Shown: piece by piece, positions 24,326-31,023 of the stretch
Numbering within the stretch: the first letter of the stretch is position 1
How the letters are laid out: each line of letters begins with the position of its first letter
Source of the DNA: a virus
Reading direction: 5' to 3' (one strand)
DNA: 37,537 nucleotides
Virus record (IMG/VR): IMGVR_UViG_3300046346_000045
Coordinates: 1-37,537 of that record
The notes under the pieces: model-generated
Told to the model about the DNA's origin: nothing
Database searches by the model: none
What the model saw: only the letters and a program-made list of their open reading frames with translations
Position numbers and translations under genes: made by a program

Positions 24326-24478
24326 ATGGACGAAAAAAAGCCGGTTATAACTAATAAGAGGACTTTGGCTCATGAGGGCTTCGATATTCTTAAAAATTAC
24401 AACCGGCACAACAACACATTAGACGGAGACCGCATGAGAACCAAGTTAAGCATCCAAGGAATTAAATGCAAAAGATAG
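24326..24478 (+). CDS. 50-residue basic protein, unknown
   Basis: ATG 24326 starts 2 nt after the stop of the preceding gene, with GAGG 8 nt upstream inside that gene. The product is basic (Lys/Arg/His-rich; starts MDEKKPVITNKRT) with no recognisable domain. Confidence 0.45.
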   Translation: MDEKKPVITNKRTLAHEGFDILKNYNRHNNTLDGDRMRTKLSIQGIKCKR

Positions 24479-24496
24479 TTTTCTTTAATTACGATC

Positions 24497-24533
24497 TAAC
24501 GTAATATGAACGACGTTATATATTTAATATAAC
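24497..24533. repeat. Nested inverted repeats in AT-rich leader of the initiator gene
   Basis: TAACGT (24497-24502) pairs with ACGTTA (24513-24518). GTTATAT (24515-24521) pairs with ATATAAC (24527-24533) around ATTTA. The two palindromes share bases, so only one can form at a time. Possible initiator autoregulation site or secondary origin element. Confidence 0.5.
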
Positions 24534-24545
24534 ATAAAAATTTTC

Positions 24546-24578
24546 CCCTAAACCAAATTTAGTACGTTTGATTTAGGG
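24546..24578. repeat. 12-bp hairpin before the replication gene
   Basis: CCCTAAACCAAA (24546-24557) and TTTGATTTAGGG (24567-24578) pair at 11 of 12 positions around a 9-nt loop. It ends 28 nt before the initiator ATG. There is no U-tract after it on the + strand, so it is more likely a leader regulatory hairpin than a terminator. Confidence 0.5.
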
Positions 24579-24606
24579 CCAGACATTCCCAACAACAGGA
24601 AAGCCA

Positions 24607-25533
24607 ATGTTAATGCATCAGACTACACAAAGCAACCTTTCAGCGCAATTTTCTAGCTATTTACCTCAAAACAGCCATAATTTACCCGATATTAAAGTAA
24701 TCTATCGCACTCAGGAAGAGATAGAACATCTTGAGACGATACGGTACGCCATACTCCAGCATAAAAAATCACGCAGACGACTAGCTGCAGGTATTCTCCT
24801 AAAAATAATCGGTTGGAGAGAAATGGAAGGTAAAAGGGGCGAGTGCGTCACCAGGCAGGAGAAGTTCGGCAAGGAAATACGTAAGTTCGGATATGACAAG
24901 GATCTAACCGCAAGACAAATAAAAAGGGTCATGGAATCATTAGTGAAGCATGGACTTATTCGATGTGAGCGTAGCGATAGGTTTGATTATAGGTCCGTAT
25001 ATAGATGTGAGACGACCAGCTTAGGACGAGACGCATACTTCCTCTACATCAAAAATAATGAGGGTCCAATCCAGATAAAAGCGCTCGACTTACCCACAAA
25101 ATCTGTGGATAACGATTGTATAACTCAAAAAAATTGCGGTACCGAAATAAAAATGGCACCTCGAAATCCTCTAAATTTGGTCAAAAATTGGTCAAAATCG
25201 GGCCAATTTCAAAAAAATGGCACCTCTAATATTAATATTAATATCTATAAAAGAAATATTAATATTAATATGGGATGTTCAAAAATTGAACAAATAACAA
25301 ACCATATCTTTTCTTTTTTCCATAAACCATACCTCGAACCCGGAGAAAAAATGATGAGGACACCAAAGGACTGGGCTAAAAACGGATTAGCACGACAAGC
25401 ACATGAGGTTACGTTAGATCTTCTCTGCAACAAGGAGATGAGCGAAGAAGAACATCGAAGCAAATACGACGAATTGTTCTTTAAGCAACTAGCTAAGATA
25501 CAACGCAAAAGGAAGAGAGAAGACAAGACATGA
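24607..25533 (+). CDS. Phage replication initiator (winged-helix, origin within the gene)
   Basis: The basic protein has 308 residues. A winged-helix-like region lies at about 78-140 (TRQEKFGKEIRKFGY, then a segment with TARQIKRVMESLVKHG, then IRCERSDRFDYRSVYRC), similar to the N-terminal part of phage replication proteins that bind iterons. The middle (about 160-222) is low-complexity because its DNA holds the origin repeats. The C-terminus has a helical domain with DWAKNGLARQAH. AGGA precedes the ATG. By analogy with lambda O, it would bind the internal origin and pass DNA to the DnaB encoded downstream. Confidence 0.75.
   Translation: MLMHQTTQSNLSAQFSSYLPQNSHNLPDIKVIYRTQEEIEHLETIRYAILQHKKSRRRLAAGILLKIIGWREMEGKRGECVTRQEKFGKEIRKFGYDKDLTARQIKRVMESLVKHGLIRCERSDRFDYRSVYRCETTSLGRDAYFLYIKNNEGPIQIKALDLPTKSVDNDCITQKNCGTEIKMAPRNPLNLVKNWSKSGQFQKNGTSNININIYKRNININMGCSKIEQITNHIFSFFHKPYLEPGEKMMRTPKDWAKNGLARQAHEVTLDLLCNKEMSEEEHRSKYDELFFKQLAKIQRKRKREDKT
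25177..25197 (+). repeat. Iteron pair TTGGTCAAAA, 11-bp period
   Basis: Two perfect 10-mers at 25177 and 25188 are one helical turn apart. A related inverted copy (GGCCAATTT, 25201-25209) follows. They are likely initiator binding sites. Confidence 0.65.
25228..25271 (+). repeat. Two 17-bp AT-only palindromic repeats (unwinding element)
   Basis: AATATTAATATTAATAT occurs at 25228-25244 and 25255-25271, 27 bp apart. The last 16 bases of each copy are self-complementary. They encode an Asn-Ile alternation in the protein, which suggests DNA rather than protein selection. Confidence 0.7.
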
Positions 25534-25645
25534 CCGGAGCTTTTAGGGTGAGATTATCGCATTATAAGCAAATATGGAATTTGCAATATTGGGGCTTTGT
25601 AAGCTAAAGTAAATTATGAACACATCAAATTTGGAGAAAAGAGAA

Positions 25646-25834
25646 ATGAACCTATTAACTCAAGATTTAGTTTCCGAAGTTTCAGGCGGAGCCCCAGGCG
25701 ATTTCGAGTATTACGGGGAATATGTACTGGAGGAGCTTGAAAGCGGTTTGCAGAGACTTTCTATGTTCATGGTTATGGAAGGAGAGCTTATGCTAGAACA
25801 AGACGCTAGCGGGGCCCTAGTAAGTTTAATTTAA
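25646..25834 (+). CDS. Double-glycine-leader peptide precursor (third copy)
   Basis: The precursor has 62 residues from ATG 25646 (GGAG 10 nt upstream); an in-frame ATG at 25616 has no ribosome site. The leader MNLLTQDLVSEVSGG is a textbook double-glycine leader, followed by APGD. The core of about 47 residues is acidic and amphipathic, with two Met-rich helical stretches (SMFMVMEGELMLE), no Cys and net negative charge. It looks more like a signal or modified-peptide precursor than a cationic pore-former. It stands alone with a terminator just downstream. Confidence 0.7.
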   Translation: MNLLTQDLVSEVSGGAPGDFEYYGEYVLEELESGLQRLSMFMVMEGELMLEQDASGALVSLI

Positions 25835-25841
25835 GAACGGT

Positions 25842-25884
25842 GCGCAGTGCGAGTTTCTTAACTATTTTCTCCCGCTGCGCTTTT
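25842..25884 (+). terminator. Rho-independent terminator after the third leader peptide
   Basis: The 12-bp stem (GCGCAGTGCGAG 25842-25853, CTCCCGCTGCGC 25869-25880) has one mismatch and one G-U pair. It has a 15-nt loop and is followed by TTTTATT. It starts 8 nt after the stop codon. Confidence 0.8.
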
Positions 25885-25902
25885 ATTCTAAAAGGAGTTA
25901 GA

Positions 25903-26295
25903 ATGAAACATGAAGAGTCACTTAGTCAGATAGCACTACTAGAGTGGTTCAAGTTGCGTTACCCTACTTTGGGCGGTTTGCTGGTTGGTTATCCGGCGGG
26001 TGTCTATTTAGGGATAACGCAACGCGTTAGGATGAAGGCTATGGGTTTGACGCCCGGCTTTCCTGACCTGATGCTTTTAGTGCCAAAGGTTTTTGAGATA
26101 TATCATCCTGGTTCTCCCCCTAAAAGGGAGCGGCATTTTATACCTGGAATGTTTATAGAAATGAAATCGGCAAAGGGGAAATTGTCTAAAGTTCAGAAGG
26201 AATACCATGAGAAATTAAGAGTGTGGAATTATACCATTGTCATTGCATACAGCTTTGAAGAAGCACAAGAAGAGATTAAAAAATATTTAGAATAG
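25903..26295 (+). CDS. VRR-NUC domain nuclease
   Basis: The protein has 130 residues from ATG 25903 (AAAGGAG 6-8 nt upstream); the frame extends back to 25840 but that part spans the terminator. The VRR-NUC/PD-(D/E)xK signature is complete: a GYPAGVYLG segment, GFPDLMLL with the catalytic Asp, FIEMKSAKG with E-x-K, then a KVQKEYHEKL helix with the conserved Gln. Phage members are thought to act as structure-specific (Holliday-junction type) nucleases that resolve recombination or replication intermediates. Confidence 0.9.
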   Translation: MKHEESLSQIALLEWFKLRYPTLGGLLVGYPAGVYLGITQRVRMKAMGLTPGFPDLMLLVPKVFEIYHPGSPPKRERHFIPGMFIEMKSAKGKLSKVQKEYHEKLRVWNYTIVIAYSFEEAQEEIKKYLE

Positions 26296-26318
26296 ACGCC
26301 ATCCATGGCTTAGGATTT

Positions 26319-26588
26319 TTATTCCTCTTCCTTTTTTCTCATTAATTTTTGTGAGTCTGCATAATGCCAACTTTCCATTCTTTTAAATGTAATTGGCTTT
26401 ATTTTCTTCGATCTACAGAAATCTAAATATATTAAATATAAATTATTAGCTGCTTCTCGTTCTATTATTATTTCTGCATATATAGATGAAGAATCGTTAT
26501 AGATATTGCTTATTGCAGTTCCTATCATTGATGTAAACTCTTCTGCAGTTATTAGGCTTCTTAATGAACTTTCTACTTCGTAAAACAT
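26319..26588 (-). CDS. Small helical protein, unknown
   Basis: The product has 89 residues and is helical (SSLRSLITAEEFTSM and NNLYLIYLDFCRSKK), with a basic/acidic end. It is the last of four leftward genes whose starts and stops nearly touch (26588 to 26592). It faces the VRR-NUC gene. No family recognised. Confidence 0.55.
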   Translation of the reverse strand: MFYEVESSLRSLITAEEFTSMIGTAISNIYNDSSSIYAEIIIEREAANNLYLIYLDFCRSKKIKPITFKRMESWHYADSQKLMRKKEEE

Positions 26589-26589
26589 T

Positions 26590-26739
26590 TTATTTTTCCT
26601 CGTTGTTGTTTAATTCTTCTTTTTCAATAACTTTATCAAGCAAAGGCTTTAATGACTCATCAATTTCGACCATTTTTGAGAATTTTATAAATCTCAATAT
26701 ATCTAGGTCTGTGAAATTATTTTTATTTTCTTTTTTCAT
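26590..26739 (-). CDS. 49-residue helical protein, unknown
   Basis: ATG 26739 has AGGA 8 nt upstream. The product begins MKKENKNNFTDLDILRF and is charged and helical. It fills the gap between two genes with 1-3 nt on each side, which supports it being real. Function unknown. Confidence 0.5.
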   Translation of the reverse strand: MKKENKNNFTDLDILRFIKFSKMVEIDESLKPLLDKVIEKEELNNNEEK

Positions 26740-26742
26740 TTT

Positions 26743-27141
26743 TTATTCCTTAGTATTATTTATTGATTTCAATGCAGCTAAAGTCCTTTCCATATATGCT
26801 CCTTCTTTTATAATTTCAAAAAAGTCCTCATCCCCCTCAAAATAAGGATTCATTTCAGCACTCGTAAAATCTTCTGTTTCATCAAGCATAACCTGTAAAT
26901 CTTCATAATATTTATTATATATTTCCTCGTATTTATCACGTTCTTCTTTAGTAACATCTTCTGATTCAAAATAATCCATTTCTTCCCCAGTTTGCTGATA
27001 AACAGTCCCCTCAAGTTCCGAATCCTCATGTGAGCATTCAAATCTCATTCTTTTATGAGCTTCGAATTCATGGTACATCTCAAACAAAGTTCCTTCTAAA
27101 TAATCCATTAAATCTTGTGTCATTTCTTGTGCATCACTCAT
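26743..27141 (-). CDS. Acidic protein, unknown
   Basis: The product has 132 residues from ATG 27141, which lies 2 nt after the preceding stop. It is very acidic and Tyr/Glu/Asp-rich (KEERDKYEEIYNKYYEDL), mostly helical. Its charge would allow DNA mimicry or binding to a basic host protein; this is only a suggestion from composition. Confidence 0.55.
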   Translation of the reverse strand: MSDAQEMTQDLMDYLEGTLFEMYHEFEAHKRMRFECSHEDSELEGTVYQQTGEEMDYFESEDVTKEERDKYEEIYNKYYEDLQVMLDETEDFTSAEMNPYFEGDEDFFEIIKEGAYMERTLAALKSINNTKE

Positions 27142-27143
27142 TT

Positions 27144-27338
27144 TTATACCAACCCATTTTCCATATCTATACAAAACTGCTCATACATATTTGCAACGAT
27201 TCTATTTGTTCTCTCTCTTTTCTTTGTAGGTGCTCCGCAATTCAATTGATATATATGAACTGGAGTAATCATAAATCTATTCCAAAGTCTGTTTAAAAAT
27301 TCTGGGTGGTTGTGAAACTCGTCTGCTGTTGTAATCAT
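27144..27338 (-). CDS. Small basic protein, unknown
   Basis: The product has 64 residues from ATG 27338 (MITTADEFHNHPEFL); AGGG lies 9 nt upstream, better than the ATG at 27353. It contains ITPVHIYQLN and TKKRERTNRIVANM, which suggest a small HTH-like or nucleic-acid-binding protein, but no family is certain. First gene after the leftward promoter. Confidence 0.55.
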   Translation of the reverse strand: MITTADEFHNHPEFLNRLWNRFMITPVHIYQLNCGAPTKKRERTNRIVANMYEQFCIDMENGLV

Positions 27339-27386
27339 TTTTTCGGCCCTCATGTTGTTTAAGCGTTATTGCTTCGACTTGAGATA

Positions 27387-27415
27387 AGTATACTTCAAGC
27401 ATGGCCGCAATGCAA
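27387..27415 (-). promoter_or_regulatory. Leftward promoter for the 26.3-27.3 kb genes
   Basis: On the - strand TTGCAT (27410-27415) is followed by a 17-bp spacer and TATACT (27387-27392). Confidence 0.75.
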
Positions 27416-27457
27416 CTATTTTTATTAAATATTTGTAAAATAATTTTTTGGAGTTCT

Positions 27458-27474
27458 GACTTTATGGTAAAGTC
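27458..27474. promoter_or_regulatory. 17-bp operator-like palindrome over the rightward promoter region
   Basis: GACTTTA-TGG-TAAAGTC is a perfect 7-bp inverted repeat. It lies at the -35 position relative to the TATATA run at 27483-27490, in front of the gene at 27507. It is a likely repressor or activator site in this divergent control region. Confidence 0.55.
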
Positions 27475-27506
27475 TTAGTACGTATATATAAGATAAGGAT
27501 GTTTTT

Positions 27507-27785
27507 ATGGACTTAAGAAAAGGAAGTGAAGTCAAAGAGGGTAAGCGCCGTTGCTTTAGATGTTCCGGTAGAAAGAAAATGTACCAGCTCGGCAAGACCG
27601 CAGTCTGGACTCATGATAATTCAGGTGGCGTACTTAAGGATTGCCCGCTATGCTGTGGTACAGGACTCATAGATAAAACTGCACCGAAAATAGATGAAGA
27701 GAAAATTGAGGAACTAAAAGATGGCAAAAAAAGACGCTCCAATAGAAAAACAAAAGAAGTCACCTCCTTCGAAAAAGAATATTAA
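27507..27785 (+). CDS. Zinc-binding protein with DnaJ-like CxxCxG motifs
   Basis: The product has 92 residues. C16-F-R-C19-SG with KKMY and C46-P-L-C49-CGTG form a two-part zinc ribbon like those in the DnaJ Cys-rich domain. The rest is basic and charged. AGGATG precedes the ATG. Its 3' end overlaps TerS by 65 nt. Short phage proteins of this type are common; their role is not known. Confidence 0.6.
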   Translation: MDLRKGSEVKEGKRRCFRCSGRKKMYQLGKTAVWTHDNSGGVLKDCPLCCGTGLIDKTAPKIDEEKIEELKDGKKRRSNRKTKEVTSFEKEY

Positions 27786-28350
27786 ACCTGAAAGAAAGAA
27801 AGTTCATACCGAAGCTCAGGAAGCATATTATGCTAAAAAGAGTGAAGCATGTAAACAGCTTAAGGCTGAGATTGCAGCTCATAAACCAGCCACAGGACGA
27901 CCTATTATATTTACAGAAGAGCTGGCAGAATATATTTGCGATAGAATTGCATCTAGCCCTAAGAGTGTTAAAGCTCTTTGCGCAGAAGATGAAAACATGC
28001 CAAATCAGTGCTCAATTAATCTTTGGTGCTGGAAATATCCTACGTTTTTCGTCCATTATCAGTTAGCTAAATCACAGCAAGCTCACTGGATGGCAGACGA
28101 TTGTGAGGATATTGCAAAGGAAATTGATTACATAACTGACCAACAAGGCACGCAAAGAGTTGACCCAGGCTTCATTGCTTCACGACGCCTAATGGTAGAT
28201 ACAAAGAAATGGCACGCATCTAAACTTGCTCCTACTGTGTTCGGTGATAGAAAGGCAGTTGAAGCATTGCAAGGCGAAAACGAAAGCATTAAAGCTGAAC
28301 TCATGGCTCTGAAATTACAGCTAGCAGAAGTTAATAAGAAAGAATATTAA
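27721..28350 (+). CDS. Terminase small subunit
   Basis: The protein has 209 residues. After a basic N-terminal tail (1-60), residues 62-185 follow the terminase small-subunit pattern: GRPIIFTEELAEYICDRIA, a helix-turn-helix with CAEDENMPNQ and SINLWCWKYP, an AKSQQAHWMADD helix, and RRLMVDTKKWHASKLAP ending in FGDRK. It recognises phage DNA and regulates the large subunit. It lies 4.6 kb from the large subunit, separated by small genes and dnaB. Its stop overlaps the next ATG. Confidence 0.85.
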   Translation: MAKKDAPIEKQKKSPPSKKNIKPERKKVHTEAQEAYYAKKSEACKQLKAEIAAHKPATGRPIIFTEELAEYICDRIASSPKSVKALCAEDENMPNQCSINLWCWKYPTFFVHYQLAKSQQAHWMADDCEDIAKEIDYITDQQGTQRVDPGFIASRRLMVDTKKWHASKLAPTVFGDRKAVEALQGENESIKAELMALKLQLAEVNKKEY

Positions 28351-28775
28351 TGCATATTAATTATGACAATTGCGCTTTGGCTGTATTTTACATAAAGCGT
28401 ATCATTTTAAACCTTGAAACGGACATAGAGTTCAAAAGGTACGCTGATGGGAAATATTTCTTTATGCTTGGCGATATAGACTGGATGATGGAATGGGCCG
28501 AACACTTTATTAGGAATATGTTTGGCGATAAAAAAGAAAGAACCGAAAATTACATAAATGAATATTTGGAAAGACCCGTTGGTGATAAGTTTTGCGAAAT
28601 ATCTTGCAGAAGAGCTATAGCCAACTTGAAGAAAATGCTCTTGTTTATTGAGCTGGACATTCTATGTGAAGAAAAGGAACATAAGAATAGACATGCAGGG
28701 ATAGATATTATTTTAGACGAGCTCGAATGGGCCCATATAGAGATTCAAAAAACATATTTTACACAAGGCGAATAA
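28350..28775 (+). CDS. Helical protein, unknown
   Basis: The product has 141 residues: acidic, helical, with several Cys and aromatic residues (DIDWMMEWAEHFIRNMF; FCEISCRRAIANLKKM). It begins in the TerS stop (TAATG). First of a run of small overlapping genes; no family recognised. Confidence 0.6.
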   Translation: MHINYDNCALAVFYIKRIILNLETDIEFKRYADGKYFFMLGDIDWMMEWAEHFIRNMFGDKKERTENYINEYLERPVGDKFCEISCRRAIANLKKMLLFIELDILCEEKEHKNRHAGIDIILDELEWAHIEIQKTYFTQGE

Positions 28776-28787
28776 GAAGGAAGAATA

Positions 28788-29042
28788 ATGAGTATTTCAG
28801 ATCAAGACTTTATAGATATGTTTGAGAAAGACAAAGAGATTGTGGATAAAGAGATAGGAGAGATTCTTACTCTTTTACAAATTTTTGTTCCAGAGTTTAG
28901 GAAGCTAGACGAGAATCTAACCAAGAAAGATTATATCTACTTTAGCTTGATGATCTCAAAGATAAAACATGCTTATGCAAACTTTAATGAAGCAATCTCT
29001 CTGTTCGCCTTGATTGAAGGTAAAGAGAAGAAGGCATATTAA
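28788..29042 (+). CDS. Small acidic helical protein, unknown
   Basis: The product has 84 residues: an acidic N-terminus (SDQDFIDMFEKDKEIVDK), then amphipathic helices. GAAGGAAG precedes the ATG and the stop overlaps the next start (TAATG). Function unknown. Confidence 0.6.
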   Translation: MSISDQDFIDMFEKDKEIVDKEIGEILTLLQIFVPEFRKLDENLTKKDYIYFSLMISKIKHAYANFNEAISLFALIEGKEKKAY

Positions 29043-29368
29043 TGGGTAATGATGAAGTTTCCGATCCAGAAGGAGAACTGCCATGGTGCCCTACTATTGA
29101 AGATATAGAGGACGCAATAGAAGAGTTCGATGTATTAGAACATTATAATCACGTTCCTGATGATGATTATGCAGAAATGTCCTATGGATATTATAGGAGT
29201 ATATTAAGGGTCTATAAATGGTTTAAAGAAGAGCACGATAAGTATCGAGATTGCGCAATAGCATGCTGGCGAAAGGAAGGCATCCTTGTAGAGAGGATCA
29301 AATGGCTTGAGATAGAGAAAGAAAATCTAGAAGAACAATTGCTTGAAGCTAATAAGAGAAAAGAGTAA
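29042..29368 (+). CDS. Acidic protein with C-terminal coiled coil, unknown
   Basis: The product has 108 residues. The N-terminal half is strongly acidic and Tyr-rich (DDDYAEMSYGYYRS); the C-terminus is a coiled coil (IKWLEIEKENLEEQLL). It overlaps both neighbours by one base. Function unknown. Confidence 0.6.
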   Translation: MGNDEVSDPEGELPWCPTIEDIEDAIEEFDVLEHYNHVPDDDYAEMSYGYYRSILRVYKWFKEEHDKYRDCAIACWRKEGILVERIKWLEIEKENLEEQLLEANKRKE

Positions 29369-29754
29369 TGGAACAATTCACAAAGCAAATGAAGCTTGCA
29401 TATAAAGTCTTGAAGCAGCTTCAGAAACTAATTCGAGAAAGCATAGAGCATGAAGAGCCTTATACCTCTGAGCAGCACTTGCAAGACTTAATCGATGAGT
29501 TCGAGGTGTACTTCCAGCAGGCATACTACGATGTTGAAGCAGAGAAGGACATGAAGTGGAGGGATAAGCTTGCATGTAAAGATGAGATTATAAAATCATT
29601 ACATATTAAAGTAGAAAAGCTCTCTACAGGAGAAGCTCTAACTTTTGCAGATATTGATGCAGCCAAGGCAAAGATAAAAATGAGAGGCGATTGCTATGCG
29701 AGTCCAAAAGAAGTTGTTTTAGAGATTATAAAGAGATATGAGGAAAGTAAATGA
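29368..29754 (+). CDS. Helical protein, unknown
   Basis: The product has 128 residues, charged and helical (QMKLAYKVLKQLQKLIRE; a central segment with DVEAEKDMKWRDK). TAATG joins it to the gene before and a 4-nt overlap to the gene after. Function unknown. Confidence 0.6.
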   Translation: MEQFTKQMKLAYKVLKQLQKLIRESIEHEEPYTSEQHLQDLIDEFEVYFQQAYYDVEAEKDMKWRDKLACKDEIIKSLHIKVEKLSTGEALTFADIDAAKAKIKMRGDCYASPKEVVLEIIKRYEESK

Positions 29755-29966
29755 CTAAAGGTTTAAAACTAAAGTATATAGAAACATTAGTAATTATGTG
29801 CGAGCAGTTTATATGTCAATTAAAGATTGAGCATATTAATGCAAAAGATGGTGTAGATGTAGATGATTGCGCTCTTTTAGAAGATTACTTTTCAATGAGA
29901 TGGAGATTAAAGGCTCTTTCTAATGATGAAACATATAACGAATATAAGGATTCTTACGAAAAATGA
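29751..29966 (+). CDS. Small helical protein, unknown
   Basis: The product has 71 residues with 4-nt overlaps at both ends (ATGA). Helical, with a central acidic turn (DGVDVDDCALLEDYF). Function unknown. Confidence 0.55.
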   Translation: MTKGLKLKYIETLVIMCEQFICQLKIEHINAKDGVDVDDCALLEDYFSMRWRLKALSNDETYNEYKDSYEK

Positions 29967-30355
29967 CGACTAAAGAAGAACGAATTGAAGCCCTAATTAA
30001 CGAAGCGATTGCAGAATACAAATCAGAATCAGGCGAGAAAGCCCTTGATATGACCGAATACAAAGATGATGTGTGGAAGAATTTACGTATCGAATGTGCT
30101 CAGAAAGAAGATGTCGAGGATTCATGCAAATGGCTCTTCGGTGTTGTTGCGAACTACCTGAGAGACCGATTCAATGACCAAGGTGTCTACGATGTCCTAC
30201 TTTGCATATCTAGGAAAGGTGACTTTGATTCATCAGACGAAGCTAATGCCCGACGAACCATGCTTAAAGAAGCCCAACAGAAGTTGCAAGACAAACTAAA
30301 AGCTGGCACTGAAGCTATCGAGGCTGAGTATGCACCGGAAGAGGAAGTGCATTAA
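29963..30355 (+). CDS. Acidic helical protein, unknown
   Basis: The product has 130 residues. The N-terminal helix (TKEERIEALINEAIAEY), a central part with EDSCKWLFGVVANYLRDRF and the acidic C-terminus are visible. It overlaps the next ATG by one base. No family recognised. Confidence 0.6.
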   Translation: MTTKEERIEALINEAIAEYKSESGEKALDMTEYKDDVWKNLRIECAQKEDVEDSCKWLFGVVANYLRDRFNDQGVYDVLLCISRKGDFDSSDEANARRTMLKEAQQKLQDKLKAGTEAIEAEYAPEEEVH

Positions 30356-30795
30356 TGAAGCTTGATACGTCACAACCTAAAGATTGGGATAAGTTTATTT
30401 CTGATTTGGAGGTAACAGGGATAGAAAAGCTTATATTGCAGAATTGCATCGTAACTTTTTGGCATTTTCCAACCATAGTTTTGACTCTTGAACCTCATCA
30501 GCAGCCATTTATATCACAAGAACGTGAAGAATCTTTGAGGGTTAAGATTGGGGAATATTATGAATATAATTCAATTTCATTAAGGATCGAAGTAAAAGAT
30601 ACTTACAAGGAAAAGCATTTAAATGTAAACCAATTAATCCTTATTTTAAAAAGATTGGAAACCGAGCTTAAGCATTTGAAATATTATTCTCCACTAAGTG
30701 ATTTTCGTATTTCTGAGGATAAGCAAGAAAGTATAAAACGTTGTCGTGAATGCATCAATAATCTCGATGATAGATTTAAAGATTTTGGATTTTGA
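30355..30795 (+). CDS. DNA polymerase III tau domain V-like protein (tentative)
   Basis: The product has 146 residues. Residues 9-85 follow the pattern of the C-terminal domain of DnaX/tau: W-x-x-F/L-I-x-x-L-x-(V/L)-x-G at 10-22 (DWDKFISDLEVTG), an LxxNC segment, a strand TIVLTLEP, a helix with EREESLRVKIGEYY, then SISLRIEVK. In bacteria this domain binds the alpha subunit of polymerase III. Encoded one gene upstream of dnaB, it could tether host polymerase to the phage helicase. The last 55 residues are an added helical region. Recognition is by eye, so it needs a profile search. Confidence 0.5.
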   Translation: MKLDTSQPKDWDKFISDLEVTGIEKLILQNCIVTFWHFPTIVLTLEPHQQPFISQEREESLRVKIGEYYEYNSISLRIEVKDTYKEKHLNVNQLILILKRLETELKHLKYYSPLSDFRISEDKQESIKRCRECINNLDDRFKDFGF

Positions 30796-30813
30796 TTAAA
30801 CAAGGAATAAATA

Positions 30814-31023
30814 ATGGCGCCAGACGAAGAGTTAACAGAAACACAAAAGATAGAAGCTTGTTTCCCTAAGCAGGAGCTACCGTATGAGCAACATCTGCTC
30901 ACAGCATTAGCATCCCTTAAGGAGTTAGAAGAAAACGTTTGGAGTGTAAATTATGAGCTTGCTCAAACAAACAAAGAGCTTCAGGGTATTAAAGAAGCAA
31001 TTTGGGCCATCACAGAAAGATAA
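30814..31023 (+). CDS. Small coiled-coil protein, unknown
   Basis: The product has 69 residues; the C-terminal half has heptad spacing (LKELEENVWSVNYELAQT). AAGGA lies 9 nt before the ATG. Immediately upstream of dnaB; a loader or helicase-accessory role is conceivable from position only. Confidence 0.55.
   Translation: MAPDEELTETQKIEACFPKQELPYEQHLLTALASLKELEENVWSVNYELAQTNKELQGIKEAIWAITER

Larger units (their letters stand above)
25090..25271 (+). other. Putative origin of replication inside the initiator gene
   Basis: In order: TTACCCACA (25090-25098) and TGTGGATAA (25104-25112), an inverted pair of DnaA boxes, the second an exact TTATCCACA on the - strand. Then AAAAATGGCACCTC at 25149-25162 and again at 25213-25226. 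Then TTGGTCAAAA at 25177-25186 and 25188-25197. Then two AT-only palindromes at 25228-25244 and 25255-25271 that could serve as an unwinding element. The architecture (boxes, iterons, AT-rich element in the rep gene) is that of a theta origin. Confidence 0.8.

Noticed and set aside
25228-25271. AT-rich stretch as mere low complexity
   Set aside because: The 17-mer is repeated exactly, is palindromic, and lies next to DnaA boxes and iterons, which points to an origin element.
25840-25902. Upstream start for the VRR-NUC gene
   Set aside because: The segment is the terminator of the preceding peptide gene; a good ribosome site precedes ATG 25903.
26296-26318. GCCATCCATGGC as a terminator between convergent genes
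   Set aside because: The 5-bp arms leave only a 2-nt loop, too tight for a stable hairpin; the T-run nearby is not directly adjacent.
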